From assembly GCA_019914995.1 (NCBI GenBank), contig CM034129.1:1178001-1242000 (forward strand): a DNA stretch of 64,000 nucleotides, given 5' to 3'. This DNA comes from Acanthochlamys bracteata (taxonomy: Eukaryota > Streptophyta > Magnoliopsida > Pandanales > Velloziaceae). The notes beneath the pieces were generated by a model that made no database searches, was not told the DNA's origin, and saw only the letters and a program-made list of their open reading frames with translations. Below, piece after piece: positions 24,838 through 41,100 of this stretch (within the stretch, counting starts at the first letter, position 1; each line of letters opens with the position of its first letter). A program made the position numbers and the translations under genes.

Positions 24838-24925
24838 TAGCCGTTGGAGCGGGCAACAAAAAACTGATTTTTTTATTCGCAAGAAAAGTGGTTTTTAGCC
24901 GTTAGATCTAAACATCTAACGGTTG
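24838..24925 (-). promoter_or_regulatory. Cluster of MSA (mitosis-specific activator) elements
   Basis: The MSA consensus is YCYAACGGYYA. On the - strand (sense of the gene) TCCAACGGCTA lies at 24848-24838 and TCTAACGGCTA at 24906-24896, both 11/11. On the + strand TCTAACGGTTG lies at 24915-24925 (10/11). A weaker CAACGG core occurs at about 24976. All lie 165-310 bases upstream of the start codon at 24672. MSA elements are bound by R1R2R3-MYB (MYB3R) factors and direct G2/M expression. This fits a spindle or phragmoplast role for the gene product. Confidence 0.75.
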
Positions 24926-25560
24926 TCACTGCAGCGTTGCAATATAAACGGTTGGTTTATTTGAATGAAAGAGTCAACGGTTTGATCTGTGGACCTTTAT
25001 TTGGAGGCCCAATTGCAAACACTTTAGGTTTTAAAAATTGGAGCTGTGTGGAGTCCTTACAAAAAAGTTTTTTTTAATAAACGAATTGTATTATTTGATT
25101 TTAAAAAATAATAAACATAAATAATTTAATATTTTACTACATAAAAGTCTAAATATTTAAATTATTAAAAAAATTATAAAAATATGAAATAAAAAATTAA
25201 TAAATAATTTAATAGAAAGCTAAATATTAATAGAACTTAACACCTTGTGCATTGAGCGACATACGCCGTGTTTTAATTTCTCCAAACATTTTATTTCTTT
25301 CAATTAAATTTAAAATTCTAAAAAAGTTTTTAATTAATTATATTACGAATTTTTATTTTTATTTTATTATTCAAAATTTTAACATTTGAATTATTAAAAT
25401 TCCGTTTCATTTTATCATTCGACTTTTAATTTTTTATATTAAAATTAATTTCGATAATTTAAAATACCCTCTTAGCAACTTGCAAATATTTATACTAATA
25501 ACAATGTCTCATATCATACAGGCAAAACATTAATGCCAAATGTGACATATTTTTAAGAAA

Positions 25561-25810
25561 TATTTGGAATTGTTTATGAAATAGAATTTTTATAAAATAA
25601 AAAATATTTTTATTTATTTTGAAAAATGAGCTTTATATTTTTTATTTTAAAAAAAATAATAAAAATATGTAATAAAAAAATTTTATTTCGTAGAACTTTT
25701 TTATATTTTTTAAATTTTTAAATAAATTTTTTATATATTTATAAAATATGTGTTGAAAAATATAAAATAGAGAATTGAAAAATTTTGTTGAAGTAAAGCT
25801 GTACCAAACA
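25561..25810. mobile_element. AT-rich MITE-like element
   Basis: About 250 bases of nearly pure A/T. The left end is TATTTGGAATTG. The right end is ACCAAACA, whose complement starts TGTTTGGT. The inside shares long blocks with copies at 30785, 47044 and 60040, for example TTTTTTAAATTTTTAAATAA. No coding capacity and no clear target duplication. Confidence 0.4.
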
Positions 25811-25947
25811 GCCACTAGCTCACTTTTGCGAAAAATTTGTCCAATATTTAATTATTTAAGGTATATATTGGTACAACACCATTTTTTGTATTATTTTTCT
25901 TCCAGCAGTATAACCATTAAAAAAAGAAAAACACGTTGGAAGCACTC

Positions 25948-25958
25948 TAACCGTTAGA
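25948..25958 (-). promoter_or_regulatory. Perfect MSA element between the two genes
   Basis: The - strand reads TCTAACGGTTA, an 11/11 match to YCYAACGGYYA. It lies about 1.28 kb upstream of the TPX2-like start and about 450 bases upstream of the squalene epoxidase start, so its target is unclear. Confidence 0.45.
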
Positions 25959-26402
25959 AAAACAAAAACAGCACTGTCCATCCATGTCTGTCACACTAAA
26001 AAATTTGCCAGTTGTTCTTTGTTGGTTGATGGAAGCTGCGAACCACCCAAAATAAAAACTTGATTTCAAAATTAAAAATTGTGAATTCAAGAATTAATAA
26101 TAAAGAAAAACAAAATCTGTGATTAACAATTTGCATGGGAAAACTATAGAACGCACACGAGGACTTTATGAATCAAATGCTTCATTCGTTCAAGAATCAA
26201 GCCAGGAAATACAGATCACCACCAGCAAACCTTCCGTTCTTTTCTTATTCTTTTTTCTATCAGAGCAAATCTAGCTCAACCAACAACAATCCATTGCAGA
26301 TTTAGCAATACAAAAACAGAAAAACCAAATCATCTTTTTTTTTTTCTTGTTGGAGAAATTAAAAGAAATCCCCTTGATAGAGAGATTGAAAGAGGAGGAG
26401 GG

Positions 26403-30354
<3,952 letters not shown>

Positions 30355-31583
30355 AATTGTCGTGTCTTCTCTGTTATGTGTCCGAGTCCGTATCTTCAAG
30401 AATGTTGCAGATTTTGGTTTCTTCTATGGCCAGTGGTTCTGTTCTTGTAAGCAACAGGCTTGGAGCATGTAAGTAGGAGACAATAGAAAGATGCGGATAT
30501 GAAAATGCTGGTTCTGCTCTTTTTCCTGTTTGTGGTTCCTTGCTCTACATTGTCAATTCTGTATACAACTGGAAACACTTGCTCAAAAAACCTTTATGTT
30601 TCTCTTTGTTTCCTTTTTCCTGGAGTAGTCTTAAGAACTGTTCTGCAGTTTGATTTTGGGTTAAAGAACATTATAGTTGCAATAAATCATGCAGCGTGAC
30701 ACATTAACGGATTGTTTTGAAACGAGATTTAAAAAAAACAAAAAAGATGGTGTAAGACTTTAATCTTTGAACACTCCATATTAAGTGAACGTTTAGAAAA
30801 ACTTATAAAATAAAAATTTTCTGAAATAAAAAATATTTTTTTAAAAAATAATAAAAATATATAATACATATTTTTATTATATAAATTTTTATATATTTTT
30901 TAAATTTTTAAATAATTTTTAATATTTATAAAATATATATTAAAAAAATTTTAAAAAAAAGTTTGAGAAATACGATTCCAAACGCAGCGTAAGACTTTAA
31001 TTTTAATCTTTGAACGATGTTTTTCAAGAATAATGATTCATCTCTGTTAATCTTATGAAAATTGCCAAACAGGTGAATGGAGATGAATGACATACTTACA
31101 TCTCCGTTCACCCCCATCATCTCAATCCAAACAATGGGTAAACAAACTAGCCCGTCTTTCAAATATTATCAACATAAACTGTAAGCAGTCAAATTTTGGA
31201 TTGTACAAATTGTTTACAAAGGTTGCAGTCACATCCCATAATATGCACACTACTAAACACTACATTTATTTGAAGTTATTAGTATAAACTAGAAGGAGAT
31301 ACATGATGTAGGGAACTATACACATCATTCGTTTACGCACAGAGGCTCTAATATCCCCACAAACTCCAATAGTTTCTAAACATAGAATAACTTGGACCTG
31401 TTCAATAATGACCAACATTCTGCGCTGAGTCATTTTGACGTTCAGATATGAAAGGGCCTGCCTTAGTTTTCACCCGATCAAACTTCTGGGGACAGCTCTT
31501 CCATCCTTCATGCTGATATATACCTTTGCAGATCTGTATCTGTAAATTTCTGTACAACCAACATCATGTGATGTTTTGAGACA
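30355..31583. other. Convergent 3' flanks of SQE and the J-domain gene
   Basis: The 3' UTR of SQE extends to perhaps 30700. An AT-rich element at 30785-30989 follows, bracketed by a direct repeat. The 3' UTR of the J-domain gene lies on the right. No coding region seen. Confidence 0.55.
30785..30989. mobile_element. AT-rich MITE-like element with TAA flanks
   Basis: About 205 bases, bordered by TAA at 30782-30784 and at 30990-30992. The ends GTGAACGTTTAG and, reverse-complemented, CGCTGCGTTTGG share only the CGTTT core at the same offset, so the inverted repeat is decayed. The inside matches the AT-rich family. Confidence 0.4.
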
Positions 31584-34500
31584 TTACCGTTTTCCATTGT
31601 TTCGTTCTAGTTTAATTGCTTCATATGATTTCATTACTTCTTTGAACTTTTCCTCTGCAGCCTCTGCAAAAGATGCAAATTCATCCTTGAGATAACTTCT
31701 TATACTACCTTGATCCCTAAAATGAGAGTACCTACACAAACCTTTATTGTCCTGGTTTTGATCTGGATGATATTCCATAGCCTTTGCCCTGAAAGCTATC
31801 TGAAGACCACAGTTGCATATTCATTAGTCACAAAAAACTGCATAACCAACTGAAAAGTTATATAATCCAAGAGCCAGATCAAGAAATGTTAATTTACATG
31901 GAGCAAAAGACATAATACTATTATTCATGACTATAGTATGGTTAATACTGAGATATCCAAAATTCTACTCACGTGTCTCTTATATAGCAGCAGTAAGAGA
32001 AGCTATCAATGATCAATAGAATGATTAAGGATAGCCATTTCTAATATATGCAGCAAAACCAGCAAACATAGTAAACATCCTTAGACACTACTTCAATATA
32101 AACGATAATCACAAAAATCTTAAAGAACTAAGAGATTGCCTTCATATAGAGTTAGCACTGCAACTTGTGATTGAGTTAACCGCGTGCACCATCTCAGAGA
32201 TGCAAGAAAAGCAGTATCACAATCCATTTCTGACTACACTACTAGATCAAAAAGCATGCTTCCTCAACTAACTCGAAGTCTACAATCGCAACTAGCATAG
32301 CTGCATTCTTTATAGATCATTGAATTTTATGCCAGGGTTGCATGAGGATAACAATAAATATGATGCAGTCTAAATCAGACTAAAACATTATTGGATTATG
32401 TCCATTGCCTTGGAGACTAGGTTGATTTTGTGCAAGATATTCAAAGGTGATATATGGTTACATTCTTCTTAATTGGAATCAAGTCAAGGTATGGCATAAG
32501 CCATTATTCGCCCAGTTGAAGTCATATGAGCTACTAGTCGATATGGCTTTACATAGAAAAAATAGTGCAAGCTAGTGCAATTTCCAAAATGGATACTGAT
32601 TCGTGGCCATGTTAATGTTGTCATTTACATTTAAACTTTCCTAAAATAAAATGGATCTAGCACTTGTTGAGCATATTTGATATTGATAACAGATGTTGCA
32701 TGTGTTTGAAATTTTGTTCTTTGCAATCAGTCCCATCACAATCATGTCATATAATTAAACAAAATGCACTTTTTGATTCTCACATTCTGAAACGTTAAAC
32801 AGCCAAAGTTAATACTCCATATATTGATTATTGCTATTAATACATCGCTACCAAGAGCATCATGTTAGAAACAAATTGCAAGTTGTTTGTTAGATAAAAA
32901 TATCATTAGAGTAAAAGAATTTATTCACACATTATGCAGGTCGACTGAAACACAAAGTGTACCTTTATTTCTGCATCTGTATATGGCTTTGTCCTTGACC
33001 TAAAAAAAAAGACAAGATCCAAACAGCTTAAAGAATCTAGCCAAGAGTCTGCAATATTTTATTGAACATTTAACGCTGAGGTAAAGGGCAATATTCAAAA
33101 GCTTCAGTGATTTAAAACCCTTTGTATAATTGCCCAGATAGTAGTTTCAGTCTTTCAATAAAAATAATATACAAATAGGTATTAGAAGTTGCCTGAAAAA
33201 CCTATCAAACAACATAGTTGAAGATAGTTGATACCTGTCAAGACCCAAAACTGAATAGTGTTGTGACAATTCATAGCTTACAGACTCCTTACGTGGCGGT
33301 CTAAAGTTACTTTTTTGAGTTTTATAATTTGCGTCAGTCTTCCAGTACCAGTCATCCCTAGGAATGTGATTATATGTACCACCATCATCTGCCTTCCAGC
33401 TCTCATAGCTTTTCTTAGACTTATTCTTCTGCCTATTGAAGACACTCTGCATCCTTCTTATACGCTCCTGGAGAGGAAGAAAAGCAAAAGTTAGAGATCA
33501 GAAAAATTAAAGAAATGTTTGTTTCATGTGTAGGGTCATTCAAAAGACAAATCTTGTCCATGAGACGATGATCAGTAAATAAAGAGTTAAATATAACTTC
33601 TTTTAGGTGCATTAATCATGCACTTCTATTTGGAGAAAAAGTTTTAACCATAATCAGCTAATCTAAGCTGCAACAAGAACGTCCCAAGATGCAACAAATA
33701 AAAAGCGGCAACTATATATGCGAATGAATGAGATTGCAAAATGCAAATTTAAAAATCAGGGTGTCATAAGCAACAAGTGATAGTTTAGACTGAGAATTAG
33801 AACATGAGTAAACAACAAAATACAAATATACCAATCTCTCCATTTCGTCCTCATGCTCCTCTTGCATTCGACGGTAATGCCTCTTCCATGCTTCCTCACG
33901 AAATGTTCCCCGACCTAAAGCTTCAGAGGTGTTCCACCATTCTGAAAATGTTTTTGACCTGCTAAGCTTTTGCGGTTTAATTAACAACAAGAAAAATAAG
34001 CCTACTTAGTCACACTCTAATGTAAGAAACCAATAGCAGTAAGCAAATAAATGCGAGTCATGCATGCATGATAACAGTAAACAACCTATTAGGCTATTAT
34101 CATCCAAATTTGAAGTTTTCTGAACTTTTGCATTCTTATAAACTGAACTTTTTTATCTACATTGAAAAGAAAAAGATTTATATAGCAAAGAAAAGGCAAA
34201 CACCTGTGAGTAAAACCGATCAAAAGTTTTACGCAACCGAACAACCTGCAAAAATTGCTTCACAATCAGAAAGGATAATTTCTTTACACCCAAAACTAAT
34301 TAAAACAAGTGCGACATGGCTAATCAAAAGTCAAAAACCACATTTCACAAAACTCTACCAATAAAATCCACCAAAGTATTACCTAATCAACACCAAACAC
34401 AAAATCTACAATCTTTTCAATTCAATATTGTTATTTCACCATTAATTAGCCTAAATAGATAAAAACACGAACAATTTCGCGGCAAGAACGGTGGTATCAG

Positions 34501-34662
34501 TAAATTTTAAGAACCTTCATTAATTCAAGAAAAATCGGGGGAAACGTTTACCGCGACGGTTGTAGCGGTAGCACCAGCGACGCTGAAGAAAATCATTCCC
34601 CATAAAGAACTATCCAACTTCTCCGGCGAAGGAAGATCGCCGTCGTCAGACCTCCGTTCCAT
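31584..34662 (-). CDS. Membrane-anchored J-domain (DnaJ-like) protein
   Basis: Seven exons on the - strand: 34662-34552, 34245-34204, 33966-33832, 33467-33235, 32999-32963, 31799-31742 and 31663-31584, for 231 residues. A hydrophobic segment (about 20-40, SSLWGMIFFSVAGATATTVA) suggests a membrane anchor or targeting region. A charged middle follows (WKRHYRRMQEEHEDEMERL, 79-96 region). The J domain is C-terminal (about 164-225): HYSVLGLDRSRTKPYTDAE in helix I, then the HPD motif at about 197-199 (MEYHPDQNQDNK), then EEKFKEVMKSYEAIK as helix III. J proteins stimulate the ATPase of Hsp70. The location of this one is not evident. The last intron (31664-31741) is 78 nt and open in frame. The acceptor of exon 3 at 33967 is pyrimidine-poor but is the one that holds the frame. 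Confidence 0.85.
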
Positions 34663-35126
34663 GCCGACCTAATCAAGTGAATTGAATCGATCGAGATCGG
34701 AAGAATTCACGCGGGAGATAAATGGCATTGTTGTCCGACAGAGATTAGAAAAGCAAACGGACCGAATCCAACCGGCTCCAAACTGCAAATATTCTATAGA
34801 TTATGCGATAGTTTCATAACCAGACCAGTAATATATGATTGAATTTTTACACCCCTTCCTAGGGGATATTAGCCAGTTGGCATCGTTTGGATCAGAGTAT
34901 TTATTTTATTTATTGCAATCAACAATCAGCAAACAGCAATCAATCAGTTTTTTGTGTTTTCTGCTCGCTGTCTCAAGAAGAAATAGAAGAACATCAACGA
35001 AATCGAAGACCAGATTCTTCGATCAATAACGATCAAAACGACAAAAACCAAAACAACTCGAAATAGAAAATGGAAATCGAATTACTTTGAGAAAGATTTC
35101 AACTTTCAGTTTTTCAATCTTGATCG
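34663..35126. promoter_or_regulatory. Bidirectional promoter of the J-domain and VPS41 genes
   Basis: Only 464 bases separate the two divergent start codons, so both core promoters and leaders must lie here. I see no strong TATA box. The sequence has GA/AT-rich leaders on both sides, consistent with housekeeping-type promoters. The regulatory claim is an inference from geometry. Confidence 0.55.
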
Positions 35127-38100
35127 ATGGCGCGAGATCACAATCATCACAACCATCAGCATCATCAGGCGGTAGTTGATAACGGCAACGAGGGAGTCGA
35201 CGGCGATGATGAGCGCGAAGAAGATGAAGAAGAAGAAGAGGGAGAGGAAGAAGACGAGGAAGAAGAAGAAGAGCCGAGATTGAAGTATCAGAGGATGGGA
35301 GGAAGCGTTCCTTCGCTGTTGTCTACAGATGCAGCGGCGTCGATCGCGATAGCGGAGCGAATGATCGCGCTTGGAACACACGATGGAACTGTTCATATAC
35401 TTGACTTTCTCGGCAATCAGGTTCTTTACTCTCCCTTCTTTTCGCTGTCTGTGAATTTTGCTTTGTATACTGAGACCAGATGGAGGTTGTGTCCATGAAA
35501 AGATCGTCTTTTTTATTAATTTGTTTACTCAATCCTGTCTCTCAATTTTTACTTCGTACAATGATGAAGTTTGTCCTTCTGATAAGATTTTTTCAAAAAA
35601 TTATTTTCTTCTGTTTGGAACTTGGAGCTAGGTAATTGAATAGCGTCAGGTACTCAGGTTTAGAGCTTGATGTTAGAAGTAGATGACCATCTGGAAGATT
35701 GGTTTCTGTTTAGTGGATGGACTGAGCGATTCATTAGTGGTTTAAACTAGAGCTTAGGAATTCTGTGTTCTAGGTTGCAGTGCCTAAGCAATTCCTTTTA
35801 TAGGATTTTTGTTTTATTCTATTTAAATGATGGTTTGCGTTCAAATGAACGATATATTATCAAGGTTGTATGAGACTTGAGTTTGCTCAGAGCTGGAAAA
35901 GAAAATAGTTCTATAGTCCATTCATTAGAGCATGCTCCCTTTTTCTTACTCAACCTCTTCTGTCACCCTCTAGATCTTGTAGTAGTAAGATTATCACAAT
36001 AATGGATTTCGGTTGTTCTAATTCAATCTCTTCGTATATCTTGTTGAAAGCCCATGTTTGTGGAATGGAACGGGGTACCATGCTGGAAAGCCTTTTGTTT
36101 ATGAGCCTTTTCTGTCATTAGATTGACGCCTTGTTATTTGGTTTGTAGGTTAAAGAATTTGCAGCACATACTGCTACTGTGAATGACCTCTGCTTCGATG
36201 CAGAGGGAGAATACATTGGAAGTTGCTCTGATGATGGATCAGTTGTGATAAACGGTCTCTTTACTGATGAAAAACTCAGATTTGAGTATCACCGCCCAAT
36301 GAAGGCCATTGCTCTTGACCCAGATTATTCTAGGAAGAAAACTAGGAGGTTTGTAGCCGGTGGTCTAGCAGGGCAACTTTTACTGATTTCCAAGACCTGG
36401 CTAGGCTATAGTAAGCAGGTTAGTATGTTGCAGACAATTTGCTGAATTCATAAATCACAGTGTCAAGCACACCAAGCAGTAGGCCATGCTCGTTTTTGCA
36501 GGTCTTACATGATGGGGAAGGTCCGATCCATGCAATCAAGTGGAGAACCAGTCTAATTGCTTGGGCTAATGATGCAGGTGTGAAAATTTATGACATGGCA
36601 AATCATGAGCGGATCACATTCATAGAACGACCGCGAGGGAGCCCTCGTCCTGAAATTTTACTTCCTCATCTTGTTTGGCAGGTAAGTGGAGCAATCATTA
36701 TAGATATGCCTCTATTCTGCTGACCTTATTACTGAAAGTCATAGTAGCTGCTTGCATGTTAGACACTTTCTTTTAGTTTAATTTCTTTGTTGAACTAGCA
36801 CATCATTTTATCTGGAATTTTGTAATATGTCTATTTTAAAGGGAATCAAGAGTTTGTAGGTAGCAATATACCTTAGTTGGAGACATTTCCTGCCACTCAG
36901 AAGGCATCTTAGCTTACTCCTTGGACTTTGTTGATTATTAATCATTTGTTTCTTTTATGAATTGATCTTTCCTTTTTACTTATTCAGGACGACAGTCTTT
37001 TGGTTATTGGGTGGGGAACATGCATCAAGATTGCTGCAATTAAGGTGAAAACATCTCAAGGAATTAATAGAGTACAAGAAAACCTTACAAGTTCAGGCTC
37101 AAAGTACGTTGATATTGTTGCTTCGCTTCAAACAAGTTACTACGTTTCTGGTGTTGCTCCCTTTGGTGATGCTTTGGTGGTGCTCACGTACCTACCTGAG
37201 GAAGAAAATGGGGAAAAGGATTTCGGTAGCACTGTTCCAGCACGACAGGTAAGATTTTGCATGGTAGTGAAGTTTTTGGGGTCTGGAATTTGCTCTCTCT
37301 CTCTTAACCCATGTTCTTGCTTCATTTAGCTTATTTTTATCAAAAGACTTATAGATGAGAAAGTTGGGTTTCTGGATCTGATTTATAAAGCTTTTATACA
37401 GGGAACTGCGCAGAGACCAGAAGTGCGCATTGTGACATGGAAAAATGAGGAACTGACAACAGACGCTTTACCTGTGCATGGTTATGAACATTACAAGGGC
37501 AAAGACTATGCTCTTGCACATACTCCATTTGCAGGTTTTTGGAACTACCTTGCAGCTCTACCTGGAATCATCTGTCAGTTTCATAGATGTTCCAAACTTC
37601 CAATTTTGACTTACTTTATTATTGCATTTGCATTGCCATGCAGGTAGCAGCTATGCTGGAGGCCAATGGGCTACTGGTGATGAACCTCTATATTATATAG
37701 TATCTCCTAAAGATATAGTCATTGCAAGACCTAGGTCAGTAAGAAGAGCCAAGTTTGTAATCACCATTACAAGGACATTGCATCATGTCCATAAATGTGC
37801 AATTTACAGAGAATGTCTTGTGTTTCTCCTAGCTTCATTTAGTGTTAGTGCCTTCTCTTCCTTCCACTATTCCCATTAGTATTAGGTTTGTAAGTACTTG
37901 ATTCATGCAAATCTGGTAACTGAGCTTTCATGAATAGACCTCTTCTTCACTGAATATGACATTATAAAAGCACATTAGCGTTCAAATAACAATATTCTCA
38001 TGCATTTGAATGATCAGGGATACAGAAGATCATATTAATTGGCTCGTTCAACATGGATGGCATGAAAAAGCTTTAGCTGCAGTTGAAGCAGGGCAAGGGC

Positions 38101-41100
38101 GGACGGAGCTTCTTGATGAGGTGAATTTAAGCAGTTTTCTTAAATTTCAACAGAGTCCCCATTAGGTTAGCCTACCTGTTACAAAAAGTATAAAATGTAA
38201 TTACTTGCTGCATACAGTTAAGTATTTTACAGGTTTTTTGTTGAATGCTCGTACTTGCTCATGGTAATACCTGTTTTTCAAGAAACATGGTTTTGTCAAG
38301 GCTCTTTCCATGTCTTAGTGTGTGTATGTGCGTGCGTGTATGTGCAGGCTCTTGGTTACTGCATTTAGGGATATCAAAATTCAGACCATCTTTTTCTTTT
38401 TTGAGAGTAGAATTCAGACCATCTGAAATATCAATCATTGTTGTTCTGTTTTTTCTTTTGGTTTGTCAATGTATGTATCTTCTTTTGTTTATCAATATGG
38501 GGACTTCCTTCACATTGCTTATTAGAAACAATTTAGTCTCTGGAGAGGTTCGTCATGCTAATGGTCTTATGAAGCGATTATAGCGTGCCATTTTAAGAGA
38601 GTTTGAACTTTGCTGCAACAAGAAGAAGCCAAAATTGCTAAGTTGGTTTTCTATTATTTTTAAAATGTGGAATGTCCTCTCAAGTTTAGTGCTCATTTGG
38701 GAGTGCGTTTTGGGTTCTTCTCCCAAATTCACTCCCACTGTTGAGCCTAAAAACAATATTTTTCGGCTCAACAATTCTCCTTTTAAAATTTAGACCACAT
38801 AGATGAATTGTACATCATAGAATTTTGTACATGTTTTATTATTATTTTAAGTTAAAACAAGACAAGCTCATTTCCCAAATAAGCTCCTTTTCAAAAAAGC
38901 ACTTAATTTTAAGCAACCCCAAACATCATCTTAAGCATGAACTTTGACATTCATTTAGTTTCATGACAATGTAACACTATGATTTTGACTGTATAGCAAT
39001 GGCTCATCTACGCCTGTGGTGTAGATTACCTTTGTCAGGTTTACTGGCTATTCCATTCCGATTTTCAATAGTGCATGTAAATCGTTAATCTTACAAATAT
39101 GTAAGGGATTCAGCAGGCGTGACTCTTATACATAAGTATCTAATTGCAGGTAGGTTCAAGATATCTTGATCATCTGATTGTTGAGAGGAAGTATGCAGAA
39201 GCTGCGTCTTTGTGCCCTAAATTACTTCGTGGATCTGCATCAGCATGGGAAAGGTTTGCTTATAGATTTGGGAATAATGTTTTATTTAGTGAATTGCTTT
39301 GTAACAATTTGATACATTTTTGGTAGATGGGTTTTCCACTTTGCGCATTTACGACAGCTACCTGTGTTGGTTCCATACATGCCCACAGATAATCCTCGAC
39401 TAAGTGATACAACTTATGAGGTTCATGTTGACTAAAATTTGAAGTATATTGAACATCCTTTTCAATATTGTTGCTTTTAGCTTTACCATTTTGCAGTCTA
39501 ACAGTTGCGTATAATTCAGATAGCTCTTGTCGCATTGGCTACCAACCCATCTTTCCACAAGGTCCTTCTATCAATTGTGAAATCTTGGTCACCTGCTATA
39601 TATTCACAGTTGCCTGTTATTTCTGCCATTGAACCCCAGCTCACGAGCCCTTCTGTGACAGATGAGCTAAGAGAGGTGTGACTTTTTTTTTGGTTTATTT
39701 TATACTACCAGTAAGATTTTCTCTCCCTACAATACTGTTTATCTGTGGCAGGCATTGGCAGAGTTGTATGTAATTACATCCCAGCATGAGAGGGCTCTTG
39801 CATTATATGCCGATGTAAGTCATTTTGTAATTTGATTTGGTCCTATGCATTTTGCAGTTACCTTTTTTATGGAGTTAGGAATGTCTTACATTCTTTTTGC
39901 GTGTATACAAGTACTGATTTGTGTACACTTTTCTTTGTTATTTTCTTTTCCAGTTGATGAAGCCCGGGATATTTGACTTCATTGAAAGGCACAATTTACA
40001 TGATGCCATTCATGATAAGGTATGTTTTCTGAAATCTGGGATTTCGGTGTATGTTTTTGGTTTTTCTCCAGGCACTGTGCTGTATCCTTAGGAAGTGTAG
40101 GTGTTCATGAATTAGATCATTTATACAAAATTATGTATGTGCTAAGTCCTCATGCATGGTACTGGTTTAGTTAATTTTGTAAGACTTCTTACTGGACAAA
40201 TGGCAATTACTATTGTGGGTGTCTTTTGCATTTCTTAAATATATATGTGCTGCATATGTTAGCTGAAAGGTTCCTGCAATTTTTCCCTCTATAAACCTCT
40301 CTAGTTTAGAATTTCTTGGATCTTAGCTTTTCCCATGGGGTTTGGAAGATCTTTTTTGCATCTTAGAATGTTATGCAATATGAAATATTATATTCAGCTT
40401 ACATCAGACTGTTACTGCCTGGTTGTTTGAAAGTTTATAATTGCGTTTTTGTAGGCTCTTCAACTAATGATGTTGGATAGCAAACGAGCGGTGTCTCTTT
40501 TGATTCAACATCGTGATGTGATTCCTCCTACAGAGGTTGTTGAACAGCTTCTGCATGCCAGAAAGAAGTGTGACAACAGATATTTTTTACATTTATATCT
40601 TCATTCTCTATTTGAGGTTGATGTGGATGCTGGAAAGGACTTCCATGATTTGCAGGTGATTTCCTAGTCTCCTTAGTAGGAGTGGATTTGAAATATTGTA
40701 AAAATGTAGATTCTGCTATATTTTTTAGCCCTTCTAGCGAAAAGAAATGCTTAAGTTTTACTAATTCATTCGGTTTGTGACAGTTTTTATTTTGGCTGTA
40801 GGTAGAACTGTATGCGGAGTATGAACCTAAAATGCTGCTTATATTTCTTCGAAGTAGTCAGCATTATAGGCTAGAGAAGGTTTGTGACTTCATTTTCTTA
40901 AAATTATCTGCTTTTGCCATTGAAAACATCATGCTAACCTGTAACAATCTCTCAGGCATATGAAATTTGCGCTAATAAGGGTCTCCTGCGAGAGCAAGTT
41001 TTTGTCCTCGGGAGGATGGGTAATTCAAAGCAGGCTCTAGCTGTCATGATAAATGAATTAGAGGACATAGAGGAGGTATGTCTAACAAATAATACCTCAG

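Larger units (their letters stand above)
24673..26402. other. Divergent upstream region between the TPX2-like and squalene epoxidase genes
   Basis: The left part (24673-25000) is the leader and promoter of the TPX2-like gene and holds the MSA cluster. The middle is very AT-rich, with a MITE-like copy at 25561-25810. The right part (about 25960-26402) is the leader and promoter of squalene epoxidase. No coding region seen. Confidence 0.6.

Noticed and set aside
31679..31778. Reading the J-domain exon straight through as one 64-residue block
   Set aside because: The conserved J-domain sequence NKEAAEEKFKEVM appears only when the 78-nt intron is removed. The read-through is kept only as a possible retained-intron form.
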